From the NCBI GenBank assembly GCA_016110215.1, contig JADWQD010000002.1, forward strand, positions 2,914,001-2,978,000: a DNA stretch of 64,000 nucleotides, given 5' to 3'. A program made the position numbers and the translations under genes. This document shows, in pieces, positions 54,544-64,000 of this stretch. Source of the DNA: Capronia americana (taxonomy: Eukaryota; Ascomycota; Eurotiomycetes; Chaetothyriales; Herpotrichiellaceae). Positions within the stretch are counted from its first letter, which is position 1. Each line of letters begins with the position of its first letter. The notes below the pieces were generated by a model. It worked only from the letters and a program-made list of their open reading frames with translations, was not told where the DNA came from and searched no databases.

Positions 54544-56896
54544 ATGGCACAAGGGCCAGGTAGCGCAGATGGGCATTCGGAGGTAGATGTCCTTATCGTT
54601 GGGGCAGGTCCTGCAGGGTTGATGATGGCGAATTGGATGAGCCGATGTGGCATTCGAACGAGGATCGTGGACAAACGAGGGACCAAGGTATACAATCTTC
54701 GCCGGTCATCTCTCGTGGACTGGGAAGGCTGATTCCCTGCATGCATTAGGTATTCAACGGACAAGCAGACGGGCTCCAGTGCCGTACGCTTGAGATCTTC
54801 GACAGTTTCGATTTTGGGCACCGGGCTTGGATAGAAGCGAACCACATGCTGGAGATCTGTTTATGGAATCCAGACCCGAAAACGGGAATCATCCATCGCT
54901 CCGACCGCATCCCTGATACCATTCCCAATATCTCAAGATTTCAACAGGTTGTCCTACATCAAGGACGTATCGAGCGATTCTTCCTGGACTCCATCTCCGA
55001 AAATTCTAAGAGGACGCTGAAAGATGTGCCGGGCTGGGAGGATGGCATCAAAGTTGAACACGGGGTGCTCCCAACTTCTCTTGAATTCGACGACAGTCTG
55101 GCTGAAAGCACGGACGCATATCCAATTACTGTGAGGCTTCGGCACCTCACCGAGCAGGAGGCGACGCCCAAGCAGTCTGCCACAAGTCTCAACGGCTCCG
55201 GATTACAGGACGGGCTGTTTCGGAGCAACCTCTCCCCGGATGATACTCAGGAACTGCTGGAGAAGACGAAGCTGCTGCAAGCAAAGGCAGGAAGGGAGGA
55301 AATCGTGAAGGCTAAGTATATGCTCGGCGCGGATGGCGCCCACAGCTGGGTTAGGAATCAACTCGGCTTCAAACTACAAGGAGAGAGCACGGATTACATC
55401 TGGGGAGTTCTTGACATCATACCTATCACGGACTTTCCCGACATCCGAATGAGATGTGCTATCCACAGCGAGAGCAGCGGGAGCGTGATGGTCATCCCGA
55501 GAGAGAACAAGTTGGTCCGATTGTACATCCAGTTAACAACGACCGAGAATGCCGAGGGCGGCAAGAAGGCGGACCGGAGCAAGATCAACCCGGAGTCAAT
55601 CCTTGCAAGCGCCCAGAAAATCTTGAGACCGTACAAGATCACTTATCGATACTGCGACTGGTGGACAGCCTATCAGATCGGGCAGCGGGTAGGGGACAGC
55701 TTCAGTCTCAAGGAGAGGATCTTTTTAGCTGGTGACGCCGTTCATACTCACAGCCCAAAGGTAAAGTCTCCAGGCGCCCAGGCGATGAAGTGCATGGCTG
55801 ACATTGGAGCCAGGCCGGTCAAGGGATGAACGTGAGCATGCAGGACGGTGAGTACAACGCCTTTGATAAACAAGGGGTTCGTTAACACGTCGTTGTAGCA
55901 TTCAACCTCGGGTGGAAGGTCGCAAGCGTCGTCAAGGGCATCAGCAACCGCTCCATTCTCAAGACTTACCAGTCAGAACGCCGCAGAATAGCGCAAGACC
56001 TGATCGACTTTGACCACCGGTTCTCGCGGCTCTTCTCTGGCCGGCCTGCCAAGGATGTTCTCGACGAGGAAGGCATCTCCATGGACGAGTTCAAGCAGGC
56101 GTTCGAAAAGGGGAATCTCTTTGCCAGCGGCACGGCCGTCGACTATGGCGCAAGCGTCGTTGTCGCCAAGTCCGGGGACAGCACGACGCAGGGCGATGGC
56201 ACAGAAGTCCTTGGCGCAGAGAAGTTGCGAGTCGTCAGCAACCAGGGCGTCGCGGCGGAGATCAAAGTCGGCATGAGGATGCCGTCATTCAAAGTCCTCA
56301 ACCAATCCGACGCCCGACCGTGGCACTTCCAGGAATTGTTGAAGAGCAACGGCACGTGGCGGGTCGTTGTCTTTGCAGGTAATATCAAGGCGCCAAGTCA
56401 AAGGGCTAAACTCGAAAAACTAGGCGAGAAGCTCTCCTCCTCGACATCCTTCTTGAAACGCTTCACTCCGCCCAACAAGCGGTACGACTCTGTCTTCGAA
56501 CTCCTCTCCGTGCACTCTGCGCCTCGTCACGAAGTCACCATCTTTGACTTCCCCCCCGTCTTCCATCCCTGGGACGATAAGGACGGCTGGGATTACTGGA
56601 AGATTTTCGTCGACGACGTCTCTTACCATGAAGGGTATGGCGACGCGTATAAAAATTACGGCGTCGACCGGGAGAAAGGCTGTGCTGTCATCCTCAGACC
56701 GGATCAGTATGTCGGTTGGGTCGGAGAGATGGACGACTACGAGAGCATGGAAAAGTTCTTCAGTGGATTCATGGTGGAGCAGCCGGGTGGACAGGAACGC
56801 ACTAAGGTGAACGGTTGGGAGGGGGTTTTCCGCGAGGTCAATGGCTCAGGATTGCCAGCCACGGATGAGGCTGTTGTAGGAACGGCGGCAGCGTGA
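54544..56896 (+). CDS. Phenol 2-monooxygenase (FAD-dependent phenol hydroxylase)
   Basis: Exons 54544-54687, 54750-55760, 55814-55847 and 55899-56896 give 728 residues; introns are 62, 53 and 51 nt with GTATAC, GTAAAG and GTGAGT donors. The FAD site is VDVLIVGAGPAGLMMANWM near 19. The DG motif is in MLGADGAHSWVRNQLGF near 242. The GD motif is RIFLAGDAVHTHSPKAGQGM near 373-394, completed across intron 2. From ~520 the C-terminal thioredoxin-like dimerisation domain follows (VGMRMPSFKVL ... GCAVILRPDQYVGWV). The enzyme uses NADPH and O2 to convert phenol to catechol in the cytosol. Adjacent regulators suggest local control. Length exceeds the usual ~660 because of inserts around residues 145-235. 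Confidence 0.93.
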
Positions 56897-57166
56897 GCTA
56901 GCCGAGCATACTGAGGTAGGTAGATAGGGCGGAAGTGCAGATTTGTCCGGGGAATCTCTCCACCCACGAAATGGACTCATTCTACAGTCGGACAGGATAT
57001 GACATATGCGGAAGATGACTGGACTCTCGCAATGGGATGCGTATACGTTCGAACTGGAGACCACGTCTTCTTTGGAGAAGGAGCCCGCTGGCACAAGAAG
57101 GAAGATATATACCACATAAATCAAGTGGCGTTCATTGCATGCCGGGCTGGCTTGCTTTCCGCTCCC

Positions 57167-58101
57167 TCAGAAGAACCGGCGCCAATGCGTCGACGAAAGT
57201 TGCCGGGCTCGATTGGTGCCCTCTGTTGTCGGTGTGGCGGAACTCTGATGTTGTCCGACTCGCTGGACCCGTTCTTGACTTGGTGTTTGCGAGTGATGCG
57301 GTGGTGATGGCTCTACCGTTGTGTCAGCAGGAGAGCCCGAGCCAGACACCCGCGGCGGCCGAGCGGCGTTGATGCCAGCGGACGGCAGGAATTGCGACTG
57401 CTCCTCCTGTAGTGACTCCTGTGCGCCCGACCATGGCTTTGCGGAAGCCAGGGTTTCAAAGTCCGTCCTCTTCTTCGTGATCCATTCCATCCTTTGCGCT
57501 GCAGACGCGAGGGGTAGCCGAGCCCATTCCTCCAATCTAGATGCCTTCGCTTGACGCGAGGCGTGGCTTGCGAGCAGCTGGCTCGATATTGTCGAGGCAT
57601 GTCCATTGAGAAACTGGAGACCGCTTTCCCTTCCATGCGGTGAATGTTGTCGGCCCTCGTACTCGTACCGGGAGAGTAACATCAGGGTATCGAAGAGCGC
57701 CAGCTCAGTCTCGAGAAGCCGCTTCTCAAGGCCTGCGATGTATCCGGGTGGGAATCCACTGTAGGTAGGCGACCGGACGCTCTCACGTCAACGACACGTT
57801 CTCGCACTCTTTCTATATTCTTGTAGTGGCGGTACCTACCGTTTATTGTTCTCTGGATAAGTGCATGCGGCACCGGCGCTGAGGCACTGCGTGCATGCCG
57901 GCCTGGTTGCGGACGTTAGTCGCCTGTCAAACAATGCGGGCACTGTTGAGCTTCACTGTTTCTTGTCGCACTGGCGGGCAATCAGTATTCAGTGCTTCCT
58001 CTCCCCGCAAGCCGGAGGAAGCTGACCTTGCACTTTCTACTCCGGCATGATTCACACGAAATGGGGGTTGGCGTTGCTTGGGTGGCGGGTGGACTGGCCA
58101 T
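57167..58101 (-). CDS. Compact Zn(II)2Cys6 transcription factor without fungal_trans domain
   Basis: Four exons, 58027-58101, 57957-57970, 57840-57902 and 57167-57758, give 247 residues. Introns of 56, 54 and 81 nt have GTCAGC, GTGAAG and GTAGGT donors and CTGAT or GACTAAC branches. Spliced, the cysteines fall at 16, 19, 26, 33, 36 and 43, exactly C-x2-C-x6-C-x6-C-x2-C-x6-C, the binuclear zinc cluster that binds CGG triplets. The 14-nt second exon supplies the third cysteine. A linker (NNKRGFPPGYIAG) and a short coiled coil (LEKRLLETELALFDTL) follow, then a polar tail ending WRRFF. The start context caATGGC is good. It is nuclear by family. It is divergent from the fungal_trans gene at 58306, which lacks a zinc cluster. 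Confidence 0.88.
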
Positions 58102-58305
58102 TGTGACGGTGTTGGGCGATGATTTGGGTGGGAAGAAGACTTTGTCCGGCTAGGTGCCTGGGACGCCTGGAAGGTTTATTCATAGGCGCCCCCGGACATA
58201 GTTTCCTCCAGGCGTGGGCGAACGTCGGCACAGCTTCCCGTGCTTCCTCGGCATATCCATTGCCTGTTTCCCTTCCTCCCTCCTGCTTCATGGTGGGCAT
58301 CGGCA
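58102..58305. promoter_or_regulatory. Shared bidirectional promoter of the two regulator genes
   Basis: Only 204 bp separate the two ATGs. An inverted pair of hexamers, GTCCGG at 58144-58149 and CCGGAC at 58192-58197, contains CGG triplets of the kind Zn2Cys6 dimers bind. An AT-rich TTTATTCATA lies between them. Autoregulation is a guess from these sites. Confidence 0.5.
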
Positions 58306-60420
58306 ATGGATTCGTCGCATCGCATGGCTACTACGCCGAATGACAATGATGGTGTCGAGGAGAATCGGCCCACCAAGCGGCCGAGGTTGAATCCGTCAAT
58401 TGAAGTGGGCTTCATGCGAGACGGCTCCGGTCGAGATTCTGCCAGTTTTGTCGGGAGCGCCAGTGGCATACACTTCATCCGTTCCGTCTATGGGGCCCTG
58501 AACGCGAGGGCAAGCTCCAGAAACCTCCCAGGGGAGACGCCCGAAAGCAACATCGTACCGGGAGAGGACGACAGACTCAACAACGGCCCTGATAGTGGGC
58601 CATCCAAACCGCTATGGCAACCACATGAAGTCGAGTTGCAGGCAGTTTCGCCGACGACTTCAGTCAGCTTTGATGATCTTCTTGACTGGACCAGCAGTTA
58701 TTTTGACGTTTGGCATCCGCCCTTCCCCTTCCTTCATGCTCCAAGTATTCTGGAGAAATTCGAGGCCCTGGCCCACCATGGCATCGCCGCGGTAAGCCCC
58801 TTCGACCTTACGATCATCAAGGCCATTGTCTCCATTGCCCTTGCGGACCGACGCCAGACAAACACGGTCAGCAGACCTGTCCCCAGGCTTTTGGTCTTTA
58901 CCTCGTTCGAAGAGGCACTCAACAGCGTCCATGCAATGATCTCGAAACCTGCCACCCTCCAAGCACTGCAGGCCGCTGTATGTGTGCAACTCTTTCTGGT
59001 GTCAATGCTGCGCCTGAATGCCGCTTCGAGACTTGGTGGCCTGATAATCAGGGTGTCGTTCCAGCTGGGCCTGCATCGCTGTCCTGCACGGTTCGCGTCC
59101 TTCAGAGCGGAAGAGCAGCAGCTTCGGAGACGCCTCTTCTGGTCGATATACTGCATTGATCGACAAATCTGCCAGGCATTGGGTCTTCCATTGACGATTC
59201 GCGACGATGACGTGGACGTATGTTATCCGGACAACGAGATCCATATCCTCCAACGAGGCGATGGCTCAAAGTCGCGGCCGGACAGCCCTTCGCCCAATGC
59301 TTCGCCACAGCAAGACGACCGTCTCAGGCTGCTGACGCTCATAGCGAAGCACGCAGAAATCAGAGGCCTCATAATGGAACTTCGGAATAAGAGAGTAGAA
59401 CATCGAGCAGAAGGCTGGGACAAGGCGGTCTTGATCAACGCAAAACTGACGCAATGGTGGAATCAAGTCGAGGATTCCATCGAGCAGGCTGAATTGCATG
59501 AGACGCCACTGTCGGATCTTCATCGGACGGTCTTGAAAGTGCTCAAATACGAATCCGTCATCTCGCTCAATCGTCCCCTGCTGGCCGCATCGAAGAACAG
59601 CGCAAATTACGCTGCTGCCCTGCAGTCGTGCATCTCGGCCTCCAAGTCGATCATCAAAGCGCTGAACACCGTGGCTCATCCGGTGGTGCCTGCTTACAAC
59701 TCACCCGACCGTTCTCGAAACCCACATTCCCCTATGTTTTGGCCTTCTTTTACATGGTCGGTCTGGATGAGCGCCTTCATCATCTTGTATGCCGCACTAG
59801 AGTCGGAGATTGACTACAACGTTGCAGTCCGGTAGGTCCCTACCATTGAGGATTTTACAGCAGTTCAGTCCGCTAACGTCGCGAGTGACAGGAACACCGA
59901 TCGAGCGCTACATGTTTTAACCACGCTGGCGGCGAGGGGTAACGTCTGGCCCACAGCGTGTGCGGTCGCGATTCGAGACCTTCGCTCGACGTTGGACGAA
60001 ACCCGCATGGATCAATCTATGGGGCAGACCTCTGCTCACCAATCCGGTCAACGCTTCGCATCATCAGCATCAGCCCGTGAACACGCGACACCAGCGGTCC
60101 ATCATCCCTCGACAGCGCAGCCCCTTAGCTCGGGGGATATGTCACCGCCAAATGTCCTCACCCAGGATCAGAACCAACAAGCTTCGAACATCCATGACGT
60201 GCCAGCCTCGTGTGAAACTCCTTCACTTGACGCAAATGGTGCGCAGACAGCACTCTATCCTGAAGCCATGCTTGGGAACTCCTGGCTCGGGCTGGGCATC
60301 GGCATGGATTTGGGGACTGAGCTGCCCATGTTCCCCAACGACGGGCTTGATCCTCTGAAGGGGTTCGATATCCCTTTTTGGGTGGGCCAGGACAACTATG
60401 CAACGTGGATGGGCTCATGA
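58306..60420 (+). CDS. Fungal_trans-domain regulator lacking a Zn2Cys6 cluster
   Basis: Exons 58306-59831 and 59892-60420 (60-nt intron, GTAGGT donor, GCTAAC branch, ACAG acceptor) give 684 residues. The frame stays open for 22 more codons upstream, but the ATG at 58306 (MDSSHRMA) is preferred. A basic patch RPTKRPRL near 22-30 may be a nuclear signal. From ~130 the fungal-specific transcription-factor (middle homology) domain runs: YFDVWHPPFPFLHAPSILEKF, then VSFQLGLHRCP and RRRLFWSIYCIDRQICQALG. No cysteine cluster, C2H2 or bZIP is present anywhere. The C-terminal 180 residues are Gln/Ser rich, as in activation regions. It probably needs a DNA-binding partner, for which the divergent Zn2Cys6 gene is the obvious candidate. 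Confidence 0.9.
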
Positions 60421-61011
60421 CCGGAAGGTTCTTGGACGATGCATATCACCCTTCCTCGAACGAATTGATCCCTCGAGATTGACTGAGCATGTTCATTGAG
60501 GCTGCAGTTCCCGAGAAAGATCTCAGCGGTACATCAAAACCATGCCGGACGATCTACCCAAACCCCATCGTCTTGTTGACACCTCGCGGACCGGCCACTT
60601 TGAATGATCCAGAAGACTGCTCAATTTGCGCAGGCACCCAAACCAGCATTCTCGTCTTCTCGTGCATCATCTTCCGTTGCTTACTGCGACACAGCCTCAA
60701 TAGCCAGGCACGAACAGCGGCAATGATCAGAATTACAGTACTTGCCTTCCAGCCCCCAGTATTAAAGCTCCGGGCAGCCGCGGGGCCGCACCGACCGCCT
60801 AACCTTGTGGGGACAAGCGCCTGGGCGCTTCGTCATGGGCGGCATTTCGGGCTTGGCACCTGTTGTCAATAAAGAAACCCGAGTGTCGCTCCAACAATCC
60901 TCTGCTTGCGTGTCCTGAGTACTTCGATTGAACGTTTGCTCTTTGAGTTCACCTTCAGCTTTCGAATAGTTGCCTGCGGCGCAGAGGATTGCAAAGCTTC
61001 ATCAGGCGAAA
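60421..61011. other. Intergenic region upstream of GH5 gene
   Basis: 591 bp. A frame at 60489-60872 (+) has irregular composition and no domain. Nothing else was recognised. Confidence 0.55.
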
Positions 61012-63061
61012 ATGAGGAAAGCTTTCAAAAAGGCCTTCCAGGAGGTCAAAGACGCGGTAGGTGGGAAGGATGACACGATGGGTACGTCTGGCTCTGAATG
61101 CTTTCTTGCTTGTTGTCTTCCTGTTTGTGTTGTTTCCCTGCAACAATTCCATCGTGATGGACCATGAGAGTTGCACAAATACAGAACGAACATGAGATTT
61201 ATACGGACTATCTCCATCATCACCTTCGCTTTTGCCTGCTCAAAGCTCGAAAGCAAGTGGCCGTCACCGACAAAGATACGTGAATCAACAACACACTTTC
61301 ATTTCTCGCTCTCCAAACACGTTGGGCTTACCAGGTGTTCAACTCAGCATTACCACCACCGCCTGGCCCACAGCTACAGCATCCAGGTCCATCGCTCGGT
61401 GGACAACAACATCACCCAATTCCATCTCTCCAACTCGCCCAGCCGACGCCAAGGGACATCCTTCGCTACCGCTACCAGCATGGCTGCAATCTTGGCAGTA
61501 TTTTCATCCTTGAACAATGGCTTTTCGGGGGAATGTATGATGAGGGCGTTGCAGGGAGCAGCGAGTTAAACGCCATTACTGCGTGAGTCTTTACGCTCCG
61601 CATCGTCATGTCCACCTATTCACCCTTCACCTGCTCAGGTCGATCAAATCCCGCGGCCTCGACGCCACTCGCCAGAAATGGGAGACGCACTGGAACAACG
61701 CACTCACCGACGCAGACCTCGACTGGCTTGTCAACTCTGCTCATTGCAATTCCATCCGTCTGCCAATAGGCTATTTCACCCTTGGGCCAGCCTTTTGTGC
61801 CCATACAGCCTTTGGTGGGCCACCCTCCGAAGTATATGTCAACGCCTGGTCGGTCGTCAAACGTCTCGTTGCCCGCTGCTTTGAGCGCGGCATTGGCGTC
61901 CTCATCGACCTGCATGGTGTACCGGGTGGTGCCAACCACGAGACTCATTCCGGTACGAGCAGCGGTAAGGCCGAACTCTGGGGCAATGGCTTCTTCCTCG
62001 ACCTTGCCACCCGGTGCCTTCTCTTCATCGCCGATGAGACTGCTCGAGATCCCCAACTGACCGGTGTCATTGGGGTGCAACTTTGCAACGAAGCCATCAT
62101 CGATCCGCCTGGTATGTATGAATGGTACAACGACATGATTCAGCGAATCTCGTCGGTTGATCCCTCGCTGCCGATATACATCAGCGATGGTTGGGACTTG
62201 GGACGTGCGGCGGCTTTTACTCGAGCGTATAACAACCCCGGTCTTCCACCCAAATGCCCAGTAATTGTGGACACACACAAGTACTGGACGTTTGATGAGA
62301 AGGACACCTCCCGCTCGCCCTTCGAAATTATCGAACAAGTGAAGACTGAGTTGCCCGAACTGAATTCCAGCCTCGTTGGGGATGTCTTCTCCCATCAAGC
62401 CGCTGTAGCGGTGTACATCGGCGAGTACAGCCTCGCGCTGGCTCCGCAAACCTGGAGTAAAGCTCCCGCTGATCAGAAAGACGAGCTGATGAAGCAGTTT
62501 GGACTTGCCCAGAGCCAGACATGGCAGACCAAAGCTTGCGGATCGGCTTTCTGGACATTCAAGATGGAATGGATGCCTGGTTGGGAGTGGGGATTCAAGG
62601 CTTCGACCGACAATGGTCAGATCGCGCCACCCCGAATATTCAACCTGACTGTCGGGGACGTCACCGATAAGCTCGCCCAAGCAGATGCGAGGAAAGGTTC
62701 GCTTCTCGAAGGTGCTTTCAATGAACATAGCGGATACTGGAATGGCACAAATCCTGGAGCCCCCTTCGAGCATTGGCGGTACGCTGATGGCTGGAATCTA
62801 GGCTGGAGTGACGCTCGAGTTTTCTTCGCGGCCCGGCTTGATCGATTCGTTCCTTCCGCTCTCCGAAGTGGTGGGAGCTCTTCTCCTGTGGACCGAGGTG
62901 CAACAGTTGGGGCCGACTTCATCGGTGCCTTGGATCTGTGGATACTCAAACGTATGCGTGAAGCTGGGGTCGCAGATGCTCAAAGGTGTCCATTCGGCTG
63001 GGAATTCGAGCACGGGTTCCGCCGGGCCGTGAGAGACTTCGGGGCTGTCGTCCATGAGTGA
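61012..63061 (+). CDS. Glycoside hydrolase family 5, exo-beta-1,3-glucanase-like, intracellular
   Basis: The catalytic part is firm: an exon ending at 61582, a 56-nt intron (GTGAGT...TCAG) and an exon 61639-63061, joined as NAITA-SIKSRGLDATRQKW. Landmarks are YRYQHGCNLGSIFILEQWLF, NSIRLPIGYFTLGP, LIDLHGVPGG, the acid/base Glu in QLCNEAIID (usually NEP), the nucleophile Glu in IGEYSLAL, and FWTFKMEWMPGWEWGF. The family cleaves beta-1,3-glucan. There is no signal peptide. The proposed first exon 61012-61081 (MRKAFKKAFQEVKDAVGG) joins exon 61348-61582 (Pro/Gln-rich linker) over a 266-nt intron for 575 residues. An alternative uses donors at 61057 or an extra exon near 61181-61250. The N-terminus is therefore tentative. 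Confidence 0.85.
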
Positions 63062-63365
63062 GCGAACGACAGACTATGTGTTGCTTGTGTCGGAGAAGCA
63101 GAGTAAGGTGATGACAGTCAACTTGTCCGCAGTCTTGCTTTGTACCTCACCCTTCACCGGTCGTCGCGAAACTCACGTCGCTTGGCAGTCGACCTGCGCA
63201 CGACTTTCAAATTATTTGGACTCACCACGCAATCTGCAGTTCGCGGTCCTGGCCTCTCCGACACGTCTAACAGCAATTGCCTCTCCGCGAGAAAACCGTC
63301 ATCACTTATTTCGCGACGCCACTGCACATCTCTGTACGACCCCAATCCTCCTATCTTCCAACACA
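63062..63365. other. Short intergenic region
   Basis: 304 bp between the GH5 stop and the next ATG. Nothing recognised beyond 3' and 5' flanks. Confidence 0.5.
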
Positions 63366-64000
63366 ATGGGACCAAAACCGGTGAGAAATGAAGCCTGGTT
63401 CAAGTACATGGCCACGTCAGATTTTCTCAGAACAAGACAGACTATAGAACGTTCGCTGGGACTCCTGGGTGTCACCAGAGACCACGTGGACGAAATCATC
63501 ACCACGGCCACTGAAATCTGGGATCGCGAGGGCCCAGCCAACTTTAATCTCAGTCGGGCCTCAGCCGACCTACGCAAACGCCGCGATGATGCCGTTGCCG
63601 AGCTCCGCGCACAACATGCAGAGGTGTTTGGGATGGCTTGTGCCGGCGAGGAAGAGGAGAAGTTTGTGCGGGAGAAGGCGCCAAATGCAATCTTTGCATT
63701 CGTCAACGCCGAACTGCGGAGGATGCAGAAAGAGTGGGAGGCCAGAGTTGCCAATGACACGCAAGGTGCATTGGAGACGCCGACTACAGCGACAAACACA
63801 GCGGAGACTGGCTCCGACCGGCAAAGACTTCTCATCAAAGTCTACTCGGCCATGCAAGGGGTCGAGCTGCTCAAGATGGAGAACGTCCTCGCTCCTGGTG
63901 GAGGGGCACCGAGCTTCAGCGAGCTCGAGGCAAAGCTCTTCTTGAGCACCCGGTTTCCACTAAAGGTGTGGCCGGGGTTGAATCTGGTGTTCGTACACGT
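63366..64000 (+). CDS. Unidentified protein, 3' end cut by window edge
   Basis: A frame opens at an ATG in good context (acacaATGGG) and has no stop before base 64000 (211 codons plus two bases). The start is MGPKPVRNEAWFKYMATSD. The visible part is mainly helical and charged, with RKRRDDAVAELRAQHAEVF and EEEEKFVREKAPNAIFAFVN, an Ala/Thr-rich linker near 135-150, then a more hydrophobic stretch LFLSTRFPLKVWPGLNLVFV. No family was recognised. Coding character is supported by length, codon-like composition and the start context only. Confidence 0.6.
   Translation, partial: MGPKPVRNEAWFKYMATSDFLRTRQTIERSLGLLGVTRDHVDEIITTATEIWDREGPANFNLSRASADLRKRRDDAVAELRAQHAEVFGMACAGEEEEKFVREKAPNAIFAFVNAELRRMQKEWEARVANDTQGALETPTTATNTAETGSDRQRLLIKVYSAMQGVELLKMENVLAPGGGAPSFSELEAKLFLSTRFPLKVWPGLNLVFVH

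Noticed and set aside
54078..54845. 255-codon minus-strand frame
   Set aside because: Overlaps the first exons of the phenol monooxygenase in antisense and has no recognisable domain.

Overview
The window is nuclear DNA from a filamentous ascomycete (Pezizomycotina). The reasons are dense, mostly single-copy genes on both strands; short introns (usually 50-100 nt) with GTRNGT donors and CTAAC/CTGAC branch sites just before the acceptor; and fungus-specific families (HET, Zn(II)2Cys6, fungal_trans, DUF3425-like, Scs3/FIT, Hos4-like, Mid2-like). An order-level guess such as Eurotiomycetes/Chaetothyriales is possible but not proven from sequence alone. No tRNA, rRNA, CRISPR array or intact transposon was seen.

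Layout, left to right. 1-20.7 kb is mainly housekeeping: a truncated Scs3/FIT lipid-droplet protein, a BCS1-type AAA ATPase, a Dfg10-type polyprenal reductase, a large ankyrin/coiled-coil protein resembling Set3-complex Hos4, ribosomal protein S12 (eS12), an SLC35F-type transporter, an acyltransferase-3 membrane enzyme, an NAD-dependent epimerase/reductase and a small membrane protein. 21-36 kb is more accessory: a decayed copper transporter (Ctr) pseudogene, a secreted DUF6454-like protein, a HET-domain protein with membrane segments, a seven-exon peroxisomal acyl-CoA oxidase, a Ser/Thr-rich single-pass membrane protein and an alpha/beta hydrolase with an extra N-terminal domain. 36-50.5 kb holds an auxin-efflux-carrier-type transporter, a long Vid24/Gid4-domain protein, a second alpha/beta hydrolase beside a 3-hydroxyisobutyrate-dehydrogenase-like enzyme, the COMPASS subunit Spp1, and an L-lactate dehydrogenase with an altered catalytic loop. 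51.7-64 kb looks like a regulatory and catabolic island: a C2H2 protein, a DUF3425-type protein, a phenol 2-monooxygenase, a compact Zn2Cys6 protein divergent from a fungal_trans protein, a GH5 glucanase and an unidentified gene cut by the right edge.

The most interesting segment is 54.5-60.4 kb. A phenol hydroxylase sits next to two divergently transcribed regulators. One has only the Zn2Cys6 DNA-binding module, spread over four exons including a 14-nt micro-exon. The other has only the fungal_trans regulatory module. They look like the two halves of a classical regulator and share a 204-bp promoter. Other points of note are the multiply frameshifted Ctr pseudogene, a GC-AG intron, a 31-nt putative intron, a hydrolase that lacks the usual catalytic Asp, and the unusual lactate dehydrogenase loop. 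Gene models were built by hand from reading frames and splice signals; many predicted start codons in long open frames were non-ATG and were replaced by the first supportable ATG.
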